This document shows, one piece after another, positions 58,680 to 64,000 of a stretch of DNA of 64,000 nt. How positions within the stretch are numbered: position 1 is the stretch's first letter; every line of letters starts with the position of its first letter. Below the pieces are notes generated by a model, which was not told the origin of the DNA, made no database searches, and was given only the letters and a program-made list of their open reading frames with translations. Source of the stretch: Pseudeuparius sepicola (lineage: Eukaryota; Arthropoda; Insecta; Coleoptera; Anthribidae). The stretch is from the NCBI GenBank assembly GCA_963920635.1, contig OY987301.1:48583820-48647819 (forward strand). The letters run 5' to 3'. The translations under genes and the position numbers were made by a program.

Positions 58680-59753
58680 AAGTTTCCCAACTTCACTGCG
58701 TTCGAATGTTTAGATTCTTCTTTTGAATCTTTAATTGATCAACTGACTTCTCTAAGTCCTTAACACTCTTGATTGTGCCATCTAAGTTGCTTCCAAATAG
58801 TCATTCGGTTATTAGGGTATCTTTTGAGGTGTCTTTATTTTGGTTTATTATTAACAATTCCCGTGTTGATATAGACTTAGAGTGGAAGATATCACTAAGT
58901 AATCTACCAGTATCGCTGAGCACCTGCACCTCTATGAATTGCATATTTACTGCCCTCCCCTCCTTTTTTTGTTATTACAATTGCGATAGCACTCGTGGTA
59001 GCGCACACTTGCTCTTGTAATTGTGATACGCTACTTTGACTTCCGGATTTATCTTGGGTGGGTATAACTCTTGACAATTCTCGGGGAGGGGAGTATATTT
59101 CTTAATTAATTCTGCCCTTAAGTTCTCTGGCAGTCCGGATTTGAGAATCGCACCCCAACGTGTAGCTAACTCTGGTTGAACCGAATCTAAAAATCTCTTT
59201 TCCGGAGAACCGACCTCTCCAAATATGGATAAGATGTCTGGTTCTATCTGAGGCATTGCTTCCGCACGGTTCCTGTCACTTATAATAAATCGATCACCCA
59301 TACATCATTCTTATATAGCAGGTAGACCTGAGTATAATATTTTCAATATTTTTAATATTGAGACCCTAGGCAATACATCTTTTAATAGTATATAACCACT
59401 CTAGGTCATAGAGACACGTCTACCACCCTAGGCAGAACGTGGCTGCTAACAGTAACACTCAGTGTCACCCTAGACACCTTAGAGGTCACTTCCCCGTAAT
59501 CAAGTACATCTTTTAATAGTATATAACCACCCTAGGTTATAGAGACACGTCTACCACCCTAGGCAGAACGTGGCTGCTAACAGTAACACTCAGTGTCACC
59601 CTAGGCACCTTCGAGGTCACTTCCCCGTAATCAAATCAACTGGTTTTTTTTTTCAACCTTCCCCAGGTGACGCTCCATCCATTTTATTATCTTAGTGATA
59701 ATATACTCACTATCCGGCGAGGGGCTTCGACGCTTTTTGGAAGGTTTTGGCAT
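58680..59753 (-). pseudogene. DIRS ORF1 (gag-like), interrupted by tandem repeats
   Basis: A start at 59753 reads MPKPSKKRRSPSPDSEYIIT, the basic serine-rich head of DIRS gag proteins, followed by a short coiled segment. After the tandem repeats at 59375-59636, the frame at 59301-58975 gives MPQIEPDILSIFGEVGSPEK, ELATRWGAILKSGLPENLRA and LPENCQELYPPKINPEVKVA. The last is the conserved L-P-E-N-C...P-x-x-N-P-E-V motif of this gag type. A further segment near 58920-58740 reads DTGRLLSDIFHSKSISTREL and then, past a TGA, LFGSNLDGTIKSVKDLEK. It packages the element RNA. It lies just 5' of the RT on the same strand. Frameshifts and stops throughout. Confidence 0.82.
59375..59636. repeat. 131-bp tandem repeat, two copies, inside DIRS ORF1
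   Basis: ACATCTTTTAATAGTATATA starts copies at 59375 and 59506. The units are nearly identical, including ACGTGGCTGCTAACAGTAAC and GAGGTCACTTCCCCGTAATC. The array separates the gag head from the rest of gag on the minus strand. Confidence 0.92.
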
Positions 59754-59754
59754 A

Positions 59755-60735
59755 TCTGCGCAGCACGATTCTCGAAACGCTAGCCGAGCGATGCGGTCAG
59801 TACAACACAAAAACGAAGACTGAGTGGGCCGACGGCAGTTGGCGCGAGAATATAGTTTAGCAGGCTTATGTGGCCCGCACCAATGCATTTATGAATTCGG
59901 GCTGTTTTATGAAAAAGATTGGGCGCACCAATGGATTTTACAAATTTGTTTAATTTGATTTAATGTATTTAATTATTGATTAATATAAAACAGTCGAAGC
60001 TTAAAAATATATTCTTTTTTAAGCGGTTTACAACAATAAAGGAGAATACTGGCTACACAAGTATTGTTAAACTACATACTTTTTCACTGAATTATTATGA
60101 ATGTCTGAAACAGTTAAAATAATACATCAGAAATTCGAAACGAAAACGAAGTATTCAAAAAAAGTTCAGATATCAGCTGATCTTACAAGTGGCTTAATAT
60201 ATTTATTTTTCCATTAGTTTTTTCAGTTTTTGTTGAACTTTTAGATTGCGATTTGCATATTTTAAGGTATAAAATATCCTCAATCTAACAAATAATTAAT
60301 TACATATATTTTAGGAAAGTGTGCACATGGATGAATGAAAGTGATTTTGCTCATTTCGTTAAAAAAAATCGTATTGAAATACCGACATATATCATAATCA
60401 CAACGCTGCCTTGTAGATTCCCAGCGATGCATTTGCTTCTTGCAGATCCTGGACCAGAAACAAAATAAACACGGGTGCACGTAAACCTTTCGTATACTTA
60501 TTTCAACAGACTATTTCCCTCGTCTTAATTTCCACCAATCACAAATGCGCAATTTTGAATTACGAATGGTTTCTAGATATAAAAACTGTATGACAGCACC
60601 TGTCAGCAGTTTTTTTCAAGTTTACCCGCGGCAAAACTTGACAGCTGTTGTATAATAGGTAGTAGGTATATTTTGTAAGTTATGTGTATGCAGAATAATC
60701 TGTTACTCATGAAATAGTCTTGTCAAATACCATTC
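59755..60735. other. Region upstream of the DIRS ORF1
   Basis: On the minus strand this would be the element leader. No terminal repeat, promoter or gene was recognised. Confidence 0.4.
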
Positions 60736-60933
60736 GGGCATCTAATTTTTCCTGTGAAAAAAATCCAAAAAAACACAATGCTAAAAGTAATTTTTTTAAC
60801 AAAATGCATTCGTGTAGGTGCAAAAATCCTCGTCTTCGACTTGGATTTTTGTTGCCACCAGCACTTGTGCTTCTTGTTAAAATATTACTTAGCAACGTGT
60901 TTTTTCGATTTTTTTCGGAAAAATTAGATGCCC
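60736..60933. repeat. Near-contiguous palindrome, about 95-bp arms
   Basis: GGGCATCTAATTTTTCC on the left mirrors GGAAAAATTAGATGCCC on the right. Inner blocks AAAAAATCCAAAAAAACAC and TGCAAAAATCC pair with the other side. There is almost no spacer. Open frames on both strands here are mirror images of each other. Confidence 0.82.
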
Positions 60934-61097
60934 TTATAATATTACTTACGAAAAAATAACAGCAATCATACAGAGAGCGTAAACCGAAAAAATGCAATAA
61001 GTAATTACAACTGAGGTCAATACCAGTAAAAAAAATTGAGAATTAAAATAAAACAGTTTCAGGAAAAATTCGAAAAAAGTGCAGCGATCTCAGAGAA

Positions 61098-61390
61098 CTT
61101 ACAGGAGTATACAGGGTGTCTCAGTTGTCAACTACAATTTTGAAATAATCGATACAAAATTTGATTTTAAGCAAAAAAGTTCATGTGAACGTGGGTCCGG
61201 AAAACATACCGGGTGTATTAAATATCAAAAAAGTTCAACTATCGCTAAGACCTAACAGGAGTGTACAGGGTATCTCAGTTGTAAACTGCAATAATTATGA
61301 AATAATAGCGATAGAAAATTTGGTTTTAAGAAAAACAGTTCATGTGTACGTGGGTCCGGAAAAGACACAGGGTGTTAAAGTTTATTTTCA
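61098..61390. repeat. Direct repeat of about 154 bp, two copies with TACAGGGTG motifs
   Basis: CAGGAGTATACAGGGTGTCT at about 61103 and CAGGAGTGTACAGGGTATCT at about 61257 start two units that stay alike through CGTGGGTCCGGAAAA and an ACAGGGTGT or ACCGGGTGT near the end. These look like tandem MITE ends. Confidence 0.82.
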
Positions 61391-61633
61391 AATGGATTTT
61401 AAATGATATCACAGAAGTAATAATACTTAAAATTTGCTAGGTAGGATACGCCCCCTTTTTAAAAATGATTTCTACGCCTATGGTTTTTGGGTCAAGTCGA
61501 CAGCGTTTGCCAATTGCCCATTCATTTTTCATAAAAAAAATATTTATTGTCGATTTGCTTCAAAATTATCGGATTTTGAGCAGACAAAAGCAAATTCCAG
61601 TTGCTCCTCAGAAAATCTGATAACTTCGGGAAT

Positions 61634-62195
61634 GGGTGTAACTCTGTATTTAGAAAATGACACATTTTGGGTCTTACGTTTATGAGCACTTTTTTGCTAT
61701 TCTGATGCAATCGGCTTGAAGGGCATATGCAAATTAATAAATTGATTTAAAAAGCATATATTCCTTTATATTCCAAACGAGATTCCAAATTAATAAAAGA
61801 AACCTATTCCTCTCAAACCTTGGCAGTTGACTTTTTGCTTTAAAAGAGATTATAAACGCAGAGCCCGAAATTCGTAATTTTCTAGCTACAGGAGTGTAAG
61901 AAGAAACTTGTAATAATAATGCAAAATTGGGATGTAGAATGTGATGAACCGTTGATTTCTGGCATTTTTGAATATGGTTTGCTGAGAAGGGGGGCAGAGC
62001 GCCTCCCGCTCTCCATGGACCCGCCATTGACCATTGACCTATAGGTACATCATAGAATAAACTTCCTACCATTTCTTCTATGGGTAGACATGCTGCCCTC
62101 ATAAGAAAAAACGCGGTATGTTCAAAAATTTAAAATTTGTATGTTGGAAAATGGATCCCATTTCTAATAAAAAACGCGGTGTCTTTGAGTTCTAA
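61634..62195. repeat. Right arm of the 7.7-kb inverted-repeat pair
   Basis: Inverted copy of 54513-55090. It preserves a longer open frame (61734-62102, minus) than the left arm, but this frame matches no known protein. Small insertions and deletions separate the arms. Confidence 0.88.
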
Positions 62196-62448
62196 AGAAT
62201 AATGCGGTAAAAATATACAACATACGGCGTCTTTCTTTATATGAAGCGCTCGATACGGCGTTTCCCTTACCGGTGTGAAGACAGCCACCATTTTCAGCCA
62301 GCCACCAATATACTTCAAAATCAAAAGCACTGTAAAAACTGTATTATCTTATTCTCTAGAAACGCGTTCCGGACAAGACAGTGGTGTCTGAACAATTTGC
62401 CACCCCCAGACTTCATCCCCACATACCCAAACAGGAAAATAAAAAGTG

Positions 62449-62825
62449 ACTAGACGGCCGTTCTGGACGAGTTAGTGCCGCCCCTATAATTTGCCACCTC
62501 TTGCCACCCTCTGGGTTGCCCCCTACACCCCGCTACTCGAGAAAAGTGACCGTAAAAACTTTGTTTTTTGCTCGCTGGCGCTAACATTCGAGACGAGTAA
62601 CTAGACAACCGTTCCGGACGAGATAGTGCCGCCCCTATAATTTGCAACCCTATGGGTTGCCCCCCACACCCCCCATTTGAGAAAAGTGGATGTAGTAACT
62701 TTGTTTTTTGGTCGCTGGCGCTAATATTCGGCACGAGTGACTAGACAACAGTTCCGAACGAGTTAGTGCCGCCGCCGCCCCTATTTTTTTGCCACCCTCT
62801 GAGTTGCCCCCACACCCTATAACCA
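62449..62825. repeat. Tandem repeat of 140-151 bp, about 2.5 copies
   Basis: ACTAGAC[AG][AG]C[CA]GTTC starts units at 62449, 62600 and 62740. Shared blocks are GTGCCGCCCCTATAATTTGC, CTTTGTTTTTTG and TCGCTGGCGCTAA. GC-rich compared with the flanks. No gene. Confidence 0.88.
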
Positions 62826-64000
62826 AAATGGTTATATTTGAGTGCCAGAAGTTTGAACTATTTAATGGTTAAATAAAAAGCACATTTTCCAAATTACAAT
62901 ATATTTACAAGTTGAAATTGTACATAAAATGGTTAAAAACCAAGTGAAGTAGGTGAACTGAGTAGTTAAATTTTATTGGTAACAATTTAGAATTTTTTAC
63001 TGTTGCAAGGTAAAGAAAACACTATGAAAAATGTTCAATCTTAAAGATACAAAATCAGAGATGTTCGTGAGCTTAATATGACAACACTACTAGCAAGAAA
63101 AGTTCACGTGAGCATTTAAAGTTTTGTTTACGAGCATATAGAAAATTTGGACTATTGGATTTCACAGAGTACCTCGAAAATTCTGCGTCGTTGACACTGG
63201 TGAGACGTCACCGTTGCTCCAAACTTCTTATCGTTGTGGTGATGACCTCGGCTAGATTCGAGACTCAAGGTTGGGTCGTGGACGATTCAAGTTGGGGCGC
63301 TACACGATGTGCGACCACTGTCAGACTTGTGTCGTAGGATGGTGTGTATGTCCGTACTCCGATGGTGCTTCGCGCACGTACCAGAGTGTATGTAAAAGAA
63401 AACACAACGAACAGTCTCCGAAAAACTGCAGTCAAAACTATGACGCGTTTACACTAGATAGGTAGTTAAATTTCTTAAGTGTAAAAAGATTTTTAAAACA
63501 AATAAACTATCACAGATTTTACAATTAAGTAGGACAAACCTTAACGGATAACTCAAAGACGGATTAAAGCATGTAACTTTGAATTAATGAACCCTGAACC
63601 TGACTATGAAATATATTAAAAATTAATATTCAAAAGTGATCAATTATCCTGACTTAAGCCTAAAATAAAATTTACTATAAAATATTCACAAGATAAAAGG
63701 TAGCATTAATATAAAATAAAATGTTTAGCGACTTTCCCGTTCGATCTCGAAACACAAGACGAAAGAATATAACAGCCCGAAAGCTAGATAACCAAAAAAG
63801 GGTTTAACTCGGACAACTTAAGGGTTCGTTTCACTACGTCTGTGCTAATAAACAAATTTGCAACCAAATTATGGTCACAGCCTGCAGGTGTAGCCCACAG
63901 AGAAAAGGGGTGAACAGGCCTAGGTGAGAGTAGCTCAAGAAATCGTCAAAATGACGTTATTAATAAGAAACTATTAAAAATGGAGCAGCTACTCACCAGA
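62826..64000. other. Unassigned downstream intron sequence
   Basis: A GC-elevated patch at 63170-63440 carries short open frames, one with several cysteines, but no TMEM132 motif and no family I recognise. The rest is AT-rich until the window ends. Confidence 0.4.

Noticed and set aside
59375..59636. CRISPR-like array
   Set aside because: Only two long contiguous units with no short repeats or spacers; eukaryotic context.
61734..62102. 122-codon minus-strand frame as a gene
   Set aside because: It is the inverted-repeat arm; the mirrored arm shows the same frame broken, and no protein family matches.
54513..62195. Inverted arms as the DIRS terminal repeats themselves
   Set aside because: The arms are 1.0 and 1.9 kb from the recognised DIRS genes and much less decayed, so a separate origin is preferred, though it is not excluded.
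63155..63465. Next TMEM132 exon
   Set aside because: GC is raised, but the translation lacks the expected VYVDG-type segment and no clear acceptor and donor pair fits.

Overview
The window is AT-rich eukaryotic DNA, almost certainly from an insect. It has multi-exon gene structure, GT-AG introns and insect-type transposon remnants: a mariner relative with DUF4817-type N-terminus, PIF/Harbinger, hAT, Crypton-like and DIRS elements. Many MITEs end in TACAGGGTG. The order of insect cannot be settled from the sequence alone.

The host gene I can support with confidence is a TMEM132-family gene (the family of Drosophila detonator) on the + strand. One coding exon lies at 2843-3050 and the next at 53865-54008. 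They encode adjacent parts of the same Ig-like region, so the 50,814-bp stretch between them reads as a single intron. The window starts and ends inside neighbouring introns of the same gene. A second likely real gene sits inside the big intron on the opposite strand: a single-exon, secreted leucine-rich-repeat protein at 10640-11635.

Everything else is mobile-element debris plus a scatter of GC-rich, repeat-poor islands that may be intronic regulatory DNA. 1.7-2.4 kb: Crypton-like tyrosine-recombinase pseudogene. 3.5-7.2 kb: a three-level nest. A MITE with inverted-repeat ends is interrupted by an element with long terminal inverted repeats that carries a parvovirus-type phospholipase A2 pseudogene. 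That element is itself interrupted by a Mutator-like insertion with a 10-bp target duplication. 7.2-16.2 kb: several foldback elements, and the LRR gene. 20-23 kb: palindromic minisatellite, hAT-like MITE and hAT pseudogene. 24.8-27.3 kb: three inverted-repeat elements in a row. 30.1-32.0 kb: mariner-like pseudogene split by a Harbinger insertion. 37.3-39.6 kb: nearly complete mariner-like element with about 530-bp inverted repeats. 41.3-42.3 kb: a 494-bp tandem duplication. 48.2-49.1 kb: second Crypton-like pseudogene. 50.8-52.1 kb: pogo/Tigger-like element. 54.5-62.2 kb, downstream of the second exon: a DIRS retrotransposon pseudogene (gag, RT, RNase H, tyrosine recombinase, minus strand) enclosed by a pair of about 560-bp inverted repeats.

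The most novel-looking object is the phospholipase-A2-bearing palindromic element at 3666-6418. Every protein-coding mobile element in the window is broken. I recognised no rRNA, intact tRNA, CRISPR array or bacterial-type gene.
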